From Sinohyriopsis cumingii (taxonomy: Eukaryota > Mollusca > Bivalvia > Unionida > Unionidae): a stretch of DNA of 64,000 nucleotides. Under the pieces are notes generated by a model. The model did no database searches, was not told the origin of the DNA, and worked only from the letters and a program-made list of their open reading frames with translations. How positions within the stretch are numbered: position 1 is the first letter of the stretch; each line of letters begins with the position of its first letter. A program made the position numbers and the translations under genes. This document shows positions 13,111 to 26,707 of the stretch, in pieces. The stretch lies in assembly GCA_028554795.2 (NCBI GenBank), contig CM068824.1, forward strand, positions 157,402,789-157,466,788. The letters run 5' to 3'.

Positions 13111-16100
13111 ACATAGCAATAGAAATACATACCAATTAAACAGTACGCCAATTAAAATCTTCGATCAGGTGTTGATACAAGCTATAGTAAACTCATGATT
13201 ATACACAAACAGTAGACACTTACCCTATAACTGTCTACATGAATACATCTCCTCGACATGGAAAAAGAAAATGTTTTTATGTAGCTAATAAAGGCCAATG
13301 GTTTCCTGCTTACTCTCAGGGAGATATCTTAGAGGCTCAGACTGTAAACTACGTGGCGTCATAGTGATATATTTTACCTGCAAACTCTTTCATTCAGAAC
13401 GGGCTTACATCAAATCTGTTTTCAGAAAATATGCCATGTAGTTGAATCGTCTGTTATTAAAGTTTGGGAACAATCCCTTCAGGCATGCATTTCAATTATA
13501 TTTACATAAGGAAAACTTCCACAAGAGCTTTTTACACTGGTAAGCTGATAAATAGGAATCTCTGATTACACATGCATGATTGCGAATTCATATCAATTTA
13601 CTGAACGCTAACCTGTTCAGGAACCAATTTTCATTTAACTACGGTTGTTCATGTGGCGGCCAGAAACTGCTAAAATCATCTTTGATACAACAGTTTTCAG
13701 AACTGTACTATAGGAACACTATCCTTCCACATTGATAGATCCACAGTATGTTTTGAAACTGATATAAGTATTTCTGGATTCTATCATTTGGAAGTTTAAG
13801 AACTTTATGTCAGTCTTATAACCTTTATTACTCAACGTGTATTCATTTAGTATTTGAACATACATGTAATTTTTGTCAGGCATTTATATCAAACGGAACA
13901 GAACAGATGGATTCAAATTGTATAATTGTGTATGTGTCTTATTCCATTGCAGATAGATGTGTACGGAGCACGTCAATTGCTCTTTTTTTGAGGATAATAA
14001 CTATTAATATTGGTTAACGATCTTCCTCTACCCTACAAGAATAGCTTTTTTTTTGTAATGTCCTCAGTGACTTTATTGCGTGGCTAATGTGCTTAGGCAA
14101 CTATCTATAGGGAGATTTCGCATTCGTAGAAAACTTGAAAACTAGTTTGAAGCATAATACTCGCATGACTTTTAAGTTTTCATAGAAACTCGATTAGATT
14201 AACGGAACTTTGATCACTTTATTTATCTATTTTTCCTTGTTCACAGGTATTAGACTACTGTCGGTCTGAGCCTGTAGACTTTTGTTCGCACTCTTCAGTG
14301 TCAAACTAACTAATACCACTTACAATGTAATCTGACTCTCAAATGATTCCTCAAGCGAGCAATTTTCCTAGCCATTCCTTCATATTGCCGCACGTCTCTC
14401 CTCTCCAGTCTCTGTTTGACACGATTCAAATTATGTTTTACATTAGTCCCTGATGTATAAAATATGTAGAATGAAAGTTAGTTTATGGTACAGAATAAGT
14501 CCAATAAAGTGCGTATCCCATACAACAAGAATCAATAGTCTTTTGGGTCATCCTGAATTATATGTAACTGACAGAATTGCATCAAAACAGTATAAAGTGT
14601 GAAAAGTAGAATCTGTCTTCTTCTGACCATTTTCGATTTCACTTTGTCATATCTGTGAGCACCTTTCATTAGTATGCATACTTATTGACTGATAGCAGCA
14701 ATAATGAACAATCAATTACTACATTAATACATTTCACTGTGCTATTAATTTCTTTGTTAAATGGGATGACTGATTATATGCGCCCCTGAGGTACACTGAT
14801 ATCCTTGGGATAGCTTTTGGAAAGTGTTGTCCCTAGCATGACTACAAAATTTCTATATTTTCAAATCTTGAATATTAAGTTAGGTATGTCGCCCCTGAAA
14901 TGTTAATTCATTACGCCTTCTTTATGTGTGGTGTCATAAGCTTTCCTCAGGTCCAAAATATGGTAACCATATGTTCTATCGTTTTGACAGCTTCCCTTAA
15001 AAAACCTCAAACATCTGAGTAGACGGTCTGTTATGCAATCTGTCCTCTAAACTGCTGATACCTTGGTGCTTACAATATTAGAGCTATCTATCATTTAACA
15101 TTCATTCCATGCTTTGGTTATACATTGTTTTCGTGATATGGTCCAAAACGTCGAAAAGCGTCGGCATGCTCCTCACCAGGTTTGGCTGCTGTGATAATTC
15201 TTGCTTCTACTCACGACGATAAAATATTAAAGAATCAATAGAAAAACTTGCTAGTTTGCTGAACATGCAACATTTAAAGTTAATGCTAAGCCCATATAGG
15301 TCGTTTCAGAATTTTACACTGAAGATACAAATCAAAACAAACCAATGATTTTTGTAAAAAGCATACATGTGAGATTTTGACTGCAGTAATCAGGTTAATT
15401 CCTGATGCAACTGGTGGTTTTTATACTGAACCAACACTGTCACCAACCCCTAAATTTTACATTCATTTTTGACAAGAAATAGCTATTTCGAATATTTTTC
15501 TGTGACAAGGCGGCTAAAAGAATCAGTATGTGCCTTATGCATGAATAAAGTTCACTAGTACTAAAACAAATTAGCATACTTTTCATCACCCCTCAACAAT
15601 CTAGATTTTTAGATATTTACCTCTGCAGCAGACGCACATAAATACGTAAGCCAAGTCGGCAGTTCATTTGCAGCCCAAGTTACGCATTTGATCTCCTATG
15701 CTCATCTAACTGTGACAGGCAGTCACCAACAAGGCAAACTATTTCCAAGCCTAACTCAATGTAAATCTAAACCACATAATAGATTTAGTTTATGTGTGAA
15801 TTTGTAAAAGCTAGGCTTGTGATAATTAAGTTCATGCTTTCTACCTTAAAAATTAGGGGGGTGTCAAAATACGAAACTATCCAGTGAGACCTAATGTTCG
15901 TGGCATCTCCTCACAGACTGAATAAATGTATACGGCAGTATATGTAACATATTTTAGGATATATTCGTGCTGATGGAGAGGGAGAAGGGAGAAAAGAAGG
16001 GAGAGGAGGAAGAAATATAATAAAACGAATAATAAACATATAATTAGGCCTAAATATGGAAACACAAATTTGAATAAAAGACATGTGGGAAAATATATAC

Positions 16101-16825
16101 CCTAAACGGAGACCAAAAAAACAACATTGTTCCTAAAGTAATATTAAATCTATGGGGGCACAATTGTTTCCTTTGGAAACGTTTCAATATCTCAGTCTGA
16201 ACTATAAACTAAAATGAGCTATACAAAGGTTTTACCGCTCAGATCTATTTCTTGGTTTTCTATATATTTCTTGGGTTACCAATTACAATATACATTTATA
16301 TTATTTTTTTCTGGATTATACATTCTAGGGTCCATATATTCAGTGTATTCGTTGCTTGAGGTATGCTAACCATAACAGAAAGATGGGCTTATTGAAGTGT
16401 TTATCATCACATCAGTACATGAAAGGCTGTATGTGGTAATGTATCTTGCTCTGACTGATATGTTTAACACTCGAAACGGTTGTAGCCCAACAGCTGAATC
16501 CGATACACTACACTGGCAGTATTTGTTAAATTCGCTTGCGCGTATTTACTTAGGTGTAGCTGTTTTAGCATTAAGTCTACATGCAAAGCAGTACACGCTT
16601 CTTTTCAAACCTTCTCCGGGGTGTCTGCATCGGAGCCAGAGTACCGATATTGTGGGAGGTTTGATTCACTTATTTGATAAAACGACCTCAACCGATGTAG
16701 CAAAAAATGTTTAAACCAAAGAACCAGCAAAGTTGCTCATATTCCTGAATAAAGCACAATTTACTACATTTGTCGAACTCAAAAATAGAGACAAGAAGCA
16801 TTTTTATGTAGCATGATATCACAAA
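13111..16825. other. AT-rich non-coding DNA
   Basis: I see no gene, RNA or structured repeat here. The longest open frames have no recognisable domain and no flanking splice signals that I trust. Confidence 0.45.
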
Positions 16826-16970
<145 letters not shown>

Positions 16971-17284
16971 AGTATTACGAATTTTCAGATAAAGATCACC
17001 TTATGATTACAATGTCACAGTTGTCACATTATATTTGAAATATAAATCATATTCAACTGAGTATACTATTCTTAGGTGTAGAATAAAATAATTTCTGATT
17101 ATGATGACTTCAAATCTTTGTACAATCCGATAAAAGTAAAAGTCATTCATTAAATTATTCCCATATTCTTCTTGACTGCAACAATTTTAATTATATATTT
17201 GTTACCATAAGTGATAGATCCAGAAGACTTTCTCCGCAAATTCAAACCCCTTACTGTATTAAAACTTCGAAACTTTTAATTGGG

Positions 17285-17985
17285 TTAACCGGGACGTTTT
17301 TGTGCATTACTGCGGTACACAGACTTACTCATGGACGTAACCTAAATGATACAACGGACCTGGGATTACGTAATACTCTACATATTAGAGTACTCATTAC
17401 AGGGGATGCAAGTTTATGAATCAAGATCAGTCAATTCCAAAACAATTCCTTTTTCGGAATATTTGGAATGACGTTAAATCTAGTTATGTTTCATAAATAT
17501 TAACATGCTGGGGAGGTTTGATCATTTGAGAAGCATCTAGAACATAACAGCATACAGTGAGTTTGGGGGTGGGTGGGGTTTATTGGCGGGGTTGGGGGTT
17601 CTAGTTGGGGGATGTTTTCCTCCAAGGATACAGTATTAGTCAACAGAACCAGCATTTATTTTAAGACATTTTTTTTTACAATTATCAATTTCTATCAAAC
17701 TTCTTGAGACTGTATTAGCTTAGCAAAGGACATTGGCGTATTTCAAATTATTTAAAGTCGATATAAAAAAATATCCCAACCATGTGTATATGATTAAAAC
17801 TCAAAAGTCTAATTTAGATTATATGTACCAGAGTCACATTCACAACGTTTGACATATAACTTTTCATCTCGATAGATATATAATTCAATGGCAGTGTCGA
17901 ATCGCTGTAATGTTGTCAGAAAATATTTAAAAGAAAAGCCTGGAGTATTAAATACCGTCAGCAGTTGACGAAATCATACATTTGG
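17285..17985. repeat. Dispersed repeat family B, long copy
   Basis: The first part matches 22535-22735 (ttactccggtaaacagactaactca-like, cctgggattacgta/cctgggcttaggta, aaggtcagtcgatt-like). The second part matches 25190-25590 (atattagtca-cag-accagcatt, atatc-aa-catgtgtatat, gttgtcagaaa-tattta). The two half-copies at 22.5 and 25.2 kb together make up this one, so it is a single family of at least 700 bp. A G-rich segment sits at the join near 17558-17610. Confidence 0.55.
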
Positions 17986-18133
17986 TTGTAATGTCTGAAA
18001 TAATGCCTGACATGCCAAAGAATGAGGATTCCACAACTTTCGCCTCCGAATTTTAGGTAGATACAGTAAAAGGAATTATTAGAAAAGTAATTTATGCATT
18101 TTCGAAATGTAATGAAATTGAAGAAATGTTCCG

Positions 18134-18198
<65 letters not shown>
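18134..18198. repeat. TC microsatellite
   Basis: About 65 bp of nearly pure TC. In family A copies a TC tract occurs at the corresponding place (about 1433 and 47695). Confidence 0.95.
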
Positions 18199-18201
<3 letters not shown>

Positions 18202-18299
18202 TACCAAGGAAACCCGGTTCATCATATTCGAGTGCGCTCAAAAATATAATGTTGCTGTCTTATACGGGGGAAGAGATTTTGTTGCCTTAGGGGAAGAAT

Positions 18300-18905
18300 A
18301 TCGCAACCCGGTTTTATTATTTCCAAACTCCTTACTTAGCTAATGAAGATTCTCTATGTTTTGGTCTACTACAATGTCCACTCAATGCAACTACTTTTGA
18401 CAAATGAAGTATGATGACCTATCCACGATATATTGTTTTATGCAAGGGGCAACACTACAAAGTGAATCAAACATAATCTGCTAGAGGCTGTCTTGATGTC
18501 CACAATTTGCCTAGTTCAAAGAAACTAAAGATAACAGATGCGGTCAGCGGAAGGGTACTTCAATGCCCAGATAACACACGCAGACTGTTTTTCTAACTAA
18601 CTAACAACAACACATTCACTAGACCCTAATTTCACATATGTATGGTTTTACTTGCTTTTCATTTGTATGGGGCATCTATAAAACCTTTCATGCCGTAGAC
18701 CTGTACTTCACCCCACGCACCTTCAAACACGACCCAAACACCTAATGCGCATAATTATGTCTACCTCAAGTTACTAAACACGTATAAGTGAAAAATATCC
18801 CAAGAATTCCTTACGCTGAAAAATTAAGAAGGGTTGATGTAACGAAATTAATCCGCGATATTAAAAAATCTTGGGAATGCTTTAGATTATGACGTCTACT
18901 TCTAG
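18300..18905. repeat. Dispersed repeat family A, copy 2 (partial)
   Basis: Blocks shared with copy 1 include agctaatgaagat, acacattcacta-accctaattt, ggttttacttgctt, cccaaacacctaatgcgcat and ttactaaacacgtata. They are in the same order and orientation as 2210-2460. Confidence 0.55.
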
Positions 18906-19429
18906 CAAAGTCTTGGGAATGCTTTAGGGATAATATTAAGCATTCAGATTCATTCCTATTTCTGGAGTCATTCACATTTTTTGTGCTCCTGATGTAAGTC
19001 TGCAGACGTATTTTGTGTTGTACTTAGATATTTTTCCAGAAGAAAAACATTTTTTTTGGACTGTTCAGTGGTGATAGAAAGTGCTCTTTATTTGGAAAAA
19101 AATATTATTCTGAAACAGTTATAAATTATACGAACAATTTCTAGACTACGCCACGATTTTAGGATGACCAGTACATTTCCGGCATTGTAATTATATGGGA
19201 CTTTTCATTCGTTTAGGACTTTAAATGACTTTTGTAAGGACAAATTTGTATTCACATCCTTATACTGTAAGTTACTTTCAAATTGTTAATTTATCTCTTA
19301 ATAATTAAATTGGTTAATGAGGTTTACAAAACGTGATGGTTTCGCTTCTTTTTTGTCATTCAAGTTTGTGACCATAGAGTCGTAACAATATTTAATGATC
19401 TCTAACCTAGCATAAATCGTTCCGGGCGA

Positions 19430-20021
19430 TGACAATGTCGAAGTGGAATCAGATGACGGTGTGTTAGGCCAGCTGAGAGAGAGCGCCAACATCGATACGG
19501 ATTTTGTACCGCCTGTCAACGAATATCTACTTGTAAATGTTGTACAGTCAAATGTAATTATGCAAAGGATCAGATATAAATTGATATATGTGGTCACCCA
19601 AAAACACCAATACCCACTGGGGTCGTCTTGGAAAATAGCATTAGCAAGCAGAAACGTACAGTCGCTGACTACGCCGCTGTACGTTAAAATATCCAGGGAT
19701 TGATTCTGCAATTGTTAAGTGGAATTCACTGACCAATCGATCGCGATAAAATGACTCGTCAATTACATTAAATCTCAAAAAAATATCTATACCGGCAAAA
19801 GATAAACCAAGACTAATATTCACAAAAGACGCATTTCTCCATGCAACAGTTCATGGGAAAAAACTAAAACGATCGTTGACGACACAAAAAGGGGATTAAT
19901 CAATGTAGTTCTATGCAAATCTAAAAGCCTACAAACAATCGCTGAAGACGTAAATGTTGCACAGGAAAATATTCTCCATAATTGTAAGACAGTTGTACCA
20001 GTAAAGACGTATATTTGATTG

Positions 20022-20073
<52 letters not shown>

Positions 20074-20441
20074 GCATTTGACTGAGAAGCGTTTAGGCAA
20101 GGTCTTTCCGTCCAGCAATTGAACTTCGGGATGACTTTTTTAATAGAAGAATTGTGATGGACTCTCATAGCTTACGACGCAAGAATATAACTGCAGTGTG
20201 ACAATAGCTGCGAGATAAAATCGAAACGAAACCAGTTTTACTCGGGTTTGTGTTTGCGGATGCTGTTTGTGGACTCGCCGGGGCATTCACCGTAGGCCTT
20301 GTAGTGACGGGAATCCAAACTATGACGACTACGATAGGCACGCCAGTTGAATTCGCCATAGTAACCGGTGCTACAAGCGGCTCTGGAAAATACTTTCGTT
20401 GTGGCTGCACTCGAGAATACACGTCTTTACGGAAATTCTGA
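19430..20441 (+). pseudogene. Unidentified decayed protein-coding gene, cut by a GT microsatellite
   Basis: Locally the base composition is richer in GC and the plus strand keeps long open stretches. One (19443-19703) starts MESDDGVLGQLRESANIDTD. A later one ends in a hydrophobic, glycine-rich segment (GFVFADAVCGLAGAF, GLVVTG, about 20245-20310) followed by TTTIGTPVEFAIVTGATSG. In the second part the frame runs back through two close stops (TGA and TAG near 20197-20205) into an ELRDDFFNRRI-like stretch, so the frame existed before the stops. A GT microsatellite (20026-20072) interrupts it. I do not recognise the family. The LINE remnant lies just downstream on the other strand. It could be a host pseudogene or part of another mobile element. 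Confidence 0.3.
20026..20072. repeat. GT microsatellite
   Basis: Pure GT run within the unidentified decayed gene. Confidence 0.95.
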
Positions 20442-20622
20442 CAGCGGCACAAAACAACCTTAACATGGTTAGATATCGAATAAAAAACCCTTACCACAAC
20501 ATAATCTGAGACATTTTTAGCCGAAATGGAAAGTTCTGGCGACTCCGTGAGCAAATATGAACAGCTACCAGAAGAGCAGAAACAAAACAGGGATGTGATG
20601 TACAGGCAATAAAAGTAGACAG

Positions 20623-22380
20623 TTAATAATAATAATAATAATAATGAGGACTTTGTATAGCGCCTAATATTTAGAAGCTCTAAGCGCTTTACAACATTAG
20701 ACAACACCTATAGGATAAGAAACATAATCATAATATTACAAAAACAAACAACACGAAATTAGAAAAACATTAAAACATAAAAAACATGCTGAGAATATTT
20801 CAGGTAGGAAACATTATTAGGTCTTTAAGTTTGTTCTTGTAGTCGAAATAAGTGAATTTTGAGATCCCTCTTCAATGTGATCACTGTGTCTTTGTGTCTA
20901 AGTTCAGTGGGCAATTCATACCACGTTGCTGGGCCCTGGTATGCAAAAGAACGCTGTCCATATGACTTTGTTTTCATAGTGGGAATAATGAGTATACGAT
21001 TGTCAGAAGAGGAGCGTAAGTATCTTGCTGGTGTGTACACATGGGTGAGGTCAGATAGGTATGTTGGACTGTAGTCCGACAGTGAAATGTAGCACAGAGA
21101 ACAAATTTTGTGTTTGATTCTGGATCGAATGGATAGCCAGTGTGGGGTACAGAGCAGCGGGGAGGTGTGCTCTGATCGTGGTACTCTAAGTATGATCCGA
21201 GCAGCTGTGTTTTGAACTTTTTGAAGTTTCTGGAGTAGATATTGAGATGAACCAGACAGAGTTGAGTTACAGTAGTCCAGTCTTGAAAGTACTAATGAAT
21301 ACACAAGTGTCTTAGTGGCATCAACTGAAAGATATTTGCGAATTGAGCTGATGCGTCTCAGCTCAAGATATGCAGCCTTGCATATGTTCATGACATGTTG
21401 GTGCAATGTGAGAGTACTGTCCAGAGTAACACCTAGGTTTCGTACTGATTGTGTGAATTTAATGTTGGCGTTGCTGATATTTATTGTTTGAGGTAAGATA
21501 TGTGAATGAGAAAGTCTTTGTGTTGTGATCAGAATGGCCTCAGTTTTATCATCATTCATCTGCAGCTTGTTACAAGTCATCCATGATTTCACATCAGAAA
21601 TGCACATCTCTACACCTTGGATGGTAGCATCAACTTCAGTTGGGTGGCTAGATTTGTATATTTGGGTGTCATCAGCGTACAGTTGGTGAGACACTGGATG
21701 ATGATCTATGACACTTGAGAGCGACTGAGTGTACAGAATGAAGAGAACAGGTCCAAGAACAGACCCCTGTGGAACACCACAACATAGATCAACTGGGCTG
21801 GAGTGTATTCCATTTGCAGATATAATCTGTGTCATGTTGACCAAGTAGGACTTGAACCACAGTAAGGCTGTATCATGAATGCCAAATACATGCTGGAGAC
21901 GGTGAAGCAATATATCATGGTCTATTGTGTCAAATGCTACAGACAAATCAAGGAGGGTGATGCCTAATCTTTCCGCTATCCAAAGCAGAGAGAATGTCAT
22001 TAACTACTTTTAGAAGAGTAGTTTCAGTACTGTGGCAAGGGTGATATGCAGATTGTACATTGCTAAAAAGACTATTTGAATTTAGATGAGATACAAACTG
22101 GGATAGAACAACCTTTTCTAAGATTTTTGAAATGAATGGGAGATTAGAAACTGGGCGGTAGTTCTTTAAATCGTTATGGCCTAGTGTTGGTTTCTTCAGC
22201 AGAAGCTTTACAATGGCAGTTTTAAAAAATGATGGGAATTCCCCAGATGAGAGAGAGGTATTAATAACATCAGTTAGTTTAGGCAATACTGGATCTAAGC
22301 ACTCAAGCAGCAGTGATGTTTGAATTGGATTAACAGGTGTAGCTTCCAGCGAGTGGCTCCCTGGTTGGGTTTTATACATT
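20623..22380 (-). mobile_element. 5'-truncated L2/CR1-like LINE
   Basis: A minus-strand reverse-transcriptase frame is followed at its 3' side (low coordinates) by a conserved LINE tail, gtaaagcgcttagagc then ggcgctatacaaagt. It ends in an (ATT)n run (20623-20645, plus strand AAT repeats). This 3' hairpin-like tail with a trinucleotide microsatellite is characteristic of L2/CR1 clade LINEs. The element begins near 22380, inside the RT domain, so the endonuclease and 5' UTR are missing, as expected from incomplete target-primed reverse transcription. Confidence 0.85.
20825..22379 (-). pseudogene. LINE reverse transcriptase (frameshifted)
   Basis: The N-terminal piece (21948-22379) carries YRPVSNLPFISKILEKVV and SAYHPCHSTETTLLKV, RT motifs 1 and 2. 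The larger piece (20825-22000) carries DLSVAFDTIDHDILLHRL (motif A, catalytic Asp), GVPQGSVLGPVLFILY (motif B) and the intact catalytic YADDTQIY (motif C). It then has the thumb region and a C-terminal QRSFAYQGPATWYELP block typical of L2/CR1-like elements. The pieces are in different frames and overlap near 21950-22000, so a frameshift separates motifs 2 and A. Because of the truncation and frameshift it cannot make a full ORF2 protein. Confidence 0.85.
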
Positions 22381-22534
22381 CAAGTCACACATGCGGCTCA
22401 CACGCGGATACAATCGTGCTGCTCTCTCGTATCTAAATGTTACGTGGTATAAAAGGCATCGACAAAAGGTAACGGAAATCTAAAAGTCCTATTCTCACAC
22501 TAATAATTGTATTAAAAGCTCGAACGCTTCACTG

Positions 22535-22735
22535 ATGTTAACTGTCTCGTTGCTGTGTGTTACTCCGGTAAACAGACTAACTCAGAGGATGTAAACAAAA
22601 GGACCTATTAACCTGGGCTTAGGTACCTATCGGTGTCTTCATTTCAGAGGATACACCTTTAGTAATTAAGGTCAGTCGATTATAAAAGACACCAAACTAT
22701 GTAGGTACTGTGTTTATTTGGGAACACCTTCCTGA
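22535..22735. repeat. Dispersed repeat family B, 5' half copy
   Basis: Matches about 17285-17490 (ggtaaacagactaactcagagga, cctgggcttaggtacct, aaggtcagtcgatt). Confidence 0.5.
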
Positions 22736-25178
22736 CTAAGATTAAACTCGAGCGAAGATAGCGGTGTAAAGCCTATCAGCGCATTTGCAAGGGGAAAATT
22801 GTTTACAATCTCTAACACTTACGTTCTGTAAACCTTAAAATGTTACCCTGCAAATCAGATAAATTTTCATGGCAGTCTAGAAGTTTAACTGTGCAATATT
22901 GTGTTAAGCAAGATGCAATTTTGCAACCAGCTAATTTTCATGCACAAAATGTAATGTATCATGTCATCCTGACTTAACGTAACTTTTCAAAAGAAAGAAA
23001 ACTTTTTCCAGTATAAAATTATTACCATCAACATTTCTTTGTCAATACTTACAATATATGAGGTTTCCAGAAGTATATTTGCTAGGGTAACTTTGAAACA
23101 TTAAAGCTTCTAAAAGCTATCATGAACATTAAGATAAAATGTTGGAGAAGGGAAGATGTGGTTTAATAATGTGCACAGAATATGTAATACAAAATTGTGT
23201 GTAAGAGTTTCAGTGCTAATTTAGTAAAATAAATAATCTTGTGAAAGAAAGTCCATGTAATATGGATATACCATTTCTGGATATTTAAGATGAATATGAA
23301 ACATGTAACAATCGACCGTATTAAGATTTTAAGCATTTCTAGTGCATATTTAAGGTATTCAACAATGAAAGCCAACAAATATGAAATAAAAGGATTCGTG
23401 ACAATGCGGTAGTATCTTCTGCCACAAAACTGAACAATGGACATTTATGACTCAACCAAAATTAGAAAAATTATGTTTTTCTACATCTAATTTATTAAGG
23501 CATATGGAAGGGTACAACTCATATATTTTACTGTTTCCTTTCACGTGTCTCATCGTCTTGGAGTTTAAAAGGGCTTAGTAACCATACAGCATCTTTACTA
23601 AAATTCTCTCATTAAGTGCCACGTAATTACGTTTATCAAAATATTGTTAGCTGTATCAGCAGATATTTTTTACAGCATCATTAGCACAGAATAAAACAAC
23701 TTAGATTCAGAATAAAAGATTCAAATAACTCCAAGGCGCAAAAGGAATGGGGTCTTCGTATGTTTTAAATACACCATTACACGCACACCCAAAATGATTT
23801 TTAAATTAAAAAGATATTCCAAACACGGCTGTGAGATGTCTCATTATATACCAAACAATAACTAAATTTATGTTGAAAGACCTAAAATGATGTCAAGTTA
23901 TACATCAATTATTTAAAACTTAAATTAAATATTCTCCAACATATCAATTTATTTTAAAATGTGTTATGACATATTAAAGAAAGGCTAGAATTTAAAGACC
24001 CGTAGATTCAATTATGCCTTATCTAGAGATATTTCATCGCTCTTTAAAAACAATAATCTTTTACTGCTCTAATGTTGCTTCTTTCTGATGGCTGGTGGGG
24101 GGAGTGGGGACAGCCTAAGTCGCTTATCGGTCCAGCGTAAAATGTAAGCTTGATACATACTGAAAATCGGCCGAAATGAAAATTCTAAGTTGTCTTATGA
24201 ACCAAAAGCTGCTGAAAACTGATTATACACGTAGAAATCTGACTGAACCCTGAGTCATTACTTAATACTGAATTATACGCCATATCCGTATGTGAGTACA
24301 ACATTCAGTGAGCAAATTCATGCGACAGATAGACGTAGACGCTAAAACCGTTACTCAACAAAGCTCCAACTGAAAAGACGTGCATTATGGAATATCACGT
24401 TTCTGTGCGTGCTAAAGTAATACCATGCACATTTGAAAAACTTAAAACATGCGGAATTCAATGATGTGGGTGGTCTACGGATATTCACTACCTTATTACA
24501 GTTGTGTCCATACACCTGAAGATTGCGGCTGAGGTTGTGTTGTTGTTAAGAAAATGGTAAATACTGTATACCTCTGGGAGATTTAATACCAATGAACTGG
24601 ATTCTCTGTCAGTGGAACTAAGCATTTAAAATGTACAGCTGTATATTAAATTGTGTATGATACATAGATCACAGACCATCTTGTATGTTCCAATGTATCT
24701 TCGGAGAGAAACAGATACGGATCAGCTGCAACAAACAAGCGCTGCTTAATCTGCGAGAATATGACCGCCGTTTGGCTGTCGGAGCCAGCTTTGCTATTAA
24801 TCAGAAGTTAGAATTCGAGCCAAACCATGTCTCCAGACATGCACAAGATGTTCATTGCAAAATGTTGGTGAAACGTTTAACTTTAGAAAAGAATGAATAA
24901 CCACAGTTGTCAATTTCATCAATGCAAACTCGGTAGCCACAACGTAACTGGACATTATTAGATTTCAGCAATAAGCTACTGATTGAGTCTAACCCAGTGT
25001 GTACAAATGTAGAACACACACGGATGATACCTGATTCACCAGAAATGTGATCCTTATACACAGTCTAACCTGGAATTAGATTAAATCGGCTTGGTTCTCC
25101 TTTTCTCCTTAAGGATACCATGCATTTGCTGGAATCAGCTGGTTTTTCGTAATTATGCAAAAGCCAGGTCTTGCTTAA

Positions 25179-25180
<2 letters not shown>
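22736..25180. other. AT-rich non-coding DNA
   Basis: No recognisable gene or RNA. An open stretch at 24685-24900 (plus) has no domain that I can identify. Confidence 0.45.
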
Positions 25181-25214
<34 letters not shown>

Positions 25215-25590
25215 ATGTGGGAGTAGGGAGTCCGAGTTACCCGAAAAATATTGTATCAGTCAGCAGGACTAGCATTAATTCACACTTTTAGTAACAATAA
25301 TCGATACGTCACGCTCAAGCCTTCCCGGTTTCGATTAGCCACGAGAATTAGATCAAATGCATTATGGATATTTGATATTAAGTTTAAATTTAAAAATATC
25401 AAAATCATGTGTATATAAAGTAAGCTTTAAAGTCGACTCTAGGTTCAACGCACCAATGTCATATTTTCACAATTTTACATGTAATTTTAATCTCGCCAGA
25501 CAGATATTTCAATTATTTACCGTCAAGAAGAGCAACTAATCGTTGTCAGAAACTATTTAGAGGAGGGTTGTGCCTGACGTAAGTAATTCA
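25181..25590. repeat. Dispersed repeat family B, 3' half copy with poly-T tract
   Basis: A poly-T run (25181-25213) precedes sequence matching 17610-17985 (attgtatcagtcagcaggactagcatt, aatatcaaaatcatgtgtatat, gttgtcagaaactattta). The poly-T could be the A-tail of a retroposed copy read from the other strand. Confidence 0.5.
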
Positions 25591-25921
25591 AATCAGAAAA
25601 TATTAAAATTATATACCTAATTATAATTTCGGAAAACAATTGTCAAAGAATCAGGGTTGTACAAAGTTTGCATTTGAACTGTAGAGAGATACAAAAAAAT
25701 ACCGCAATTATGTTCAAGGTCAACAACAAATTATAGTTCCAGGGCAGGCGCCTGACACCATTTTAATAAATCAGTTCCGTCTGCCAGGTGCTTACGCTGA
25801 TTTATGTCACGATAGGAGGAGATAATATTCATTACATTATTATTAGAAAAAATAATTATCTTGAGATAAAATTAAATGAGTCACTTCAAATATAATCGCA
25901 GCTCACCTCCCCGAAATGTCC

Positions 25922-25923
<2 letters not shown>

Positions 25924-25971
<48 letters not shown>
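25924..25971. repeat. GT microsatellite
   Basis: Pure GT run. Confidence 0.95.
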
Positions 25972-26422
25972 AGATTATAGATGATAATTTTATATTTGAT
26001 AATTAGATGTTTTGTATGTTCCCTCATTCCTCTTCAGTCCTGCTCTTCACCCCGTCCTATTTCGAGTGAATTCTTTTGCTCGTTTAATTTGTGTCCCCGT
26101 ACTGGCGTCGCTCATGTGCACAAAACCAATATATAAATTATAAATTACATATTTGACTTTACATAAGACAACTTCAGTATGACTACTTAGCATGGCCTAA
26201 TAACCTACTATCACCCAGTGGAAATACATGCATATCTCTATCAACTGCTATATTGGGGATCATGGTGGGGAAAGGCAATTGTCTTTTTGATCAACCCGTA
26301 AATGGTATATTATATGTGCCTTGATACGAAATTAATACTACGCAATAAAATAATACAAAATGGACACCATGGCAAATACTGAAAACAAATGGATACCTCT
26401 GTTACACAGTTTTCATACTTAC

Positions 26423-26513
26423 GTTCATAGTCATCCACAACTGGTAAAATGGAACCAGGAAGTAAGGAATGATCACTAGAACCTTGCGATATTTTCGATA
26501 GTAACACAGCCAT
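26423..26513 (-). CDS. Putative first coding exon of a host gene (partial)
   Basis: On the minus strand an ATG in good Kozak context (gaagcaATGG) opens a 30-codon frame, MAVLLSKISQGSSDHSLLPG and then SILPVVDDYE. It ends at a strong splice donor (AAC|GTAAGTAT, intron starting at 26422, phase 1). Upstream, the minus strand contains aagatgga in the putative leader or promoter. The following exons should lie at lower coordinates, but I could not identify them. I do not recognise the protein. The Polinton's left end is only about 200 bp upstream, so it inserted in or near this gene's 5' UTR or promoter. The call rests on start context, codon quality and donor. It could also be a chance open frame. 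Confidence 0.5.
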
Positions 26514-26701
26514 TGCTTCAAATTCTACGTCAATTTCGTTCCCACTAAGGCCTTACGTACACATCAGATGAGGTAAGTTGATAGTATGATTCATAAAAGA
26601 TTCTCGAACGTTCAATTGCGAACCTCCATCTTGCAGTTACGTATTTTTTGTGTTTATTTCTCGGATTATTCCCAGATTTTTTTACATACATCAAACGCAA
26701 T

Positions 26702-26707
26702 AATGCG
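26702..26707. repeat. Target-site duplication, left copy
   Basis: AATGCG immediately precedes the left terminus and is repeated at 47226-47231. Six bp is the duplication length known for Polintons. Confidence 0.9.

Noticed and set aside
17558-17610. G-quadruplex regulatory element
   Set aside because: The G-runs are suggestive, but they sit at the join inside a dispersed repeat with no gene nearby.
20360-20385. Walker A motif of another packaging ATPase (GATSGSGK)
   Set aside because: The residues that follow do not resemble the ATPase and the lysine is followed by Tyr. No Walker B was found.
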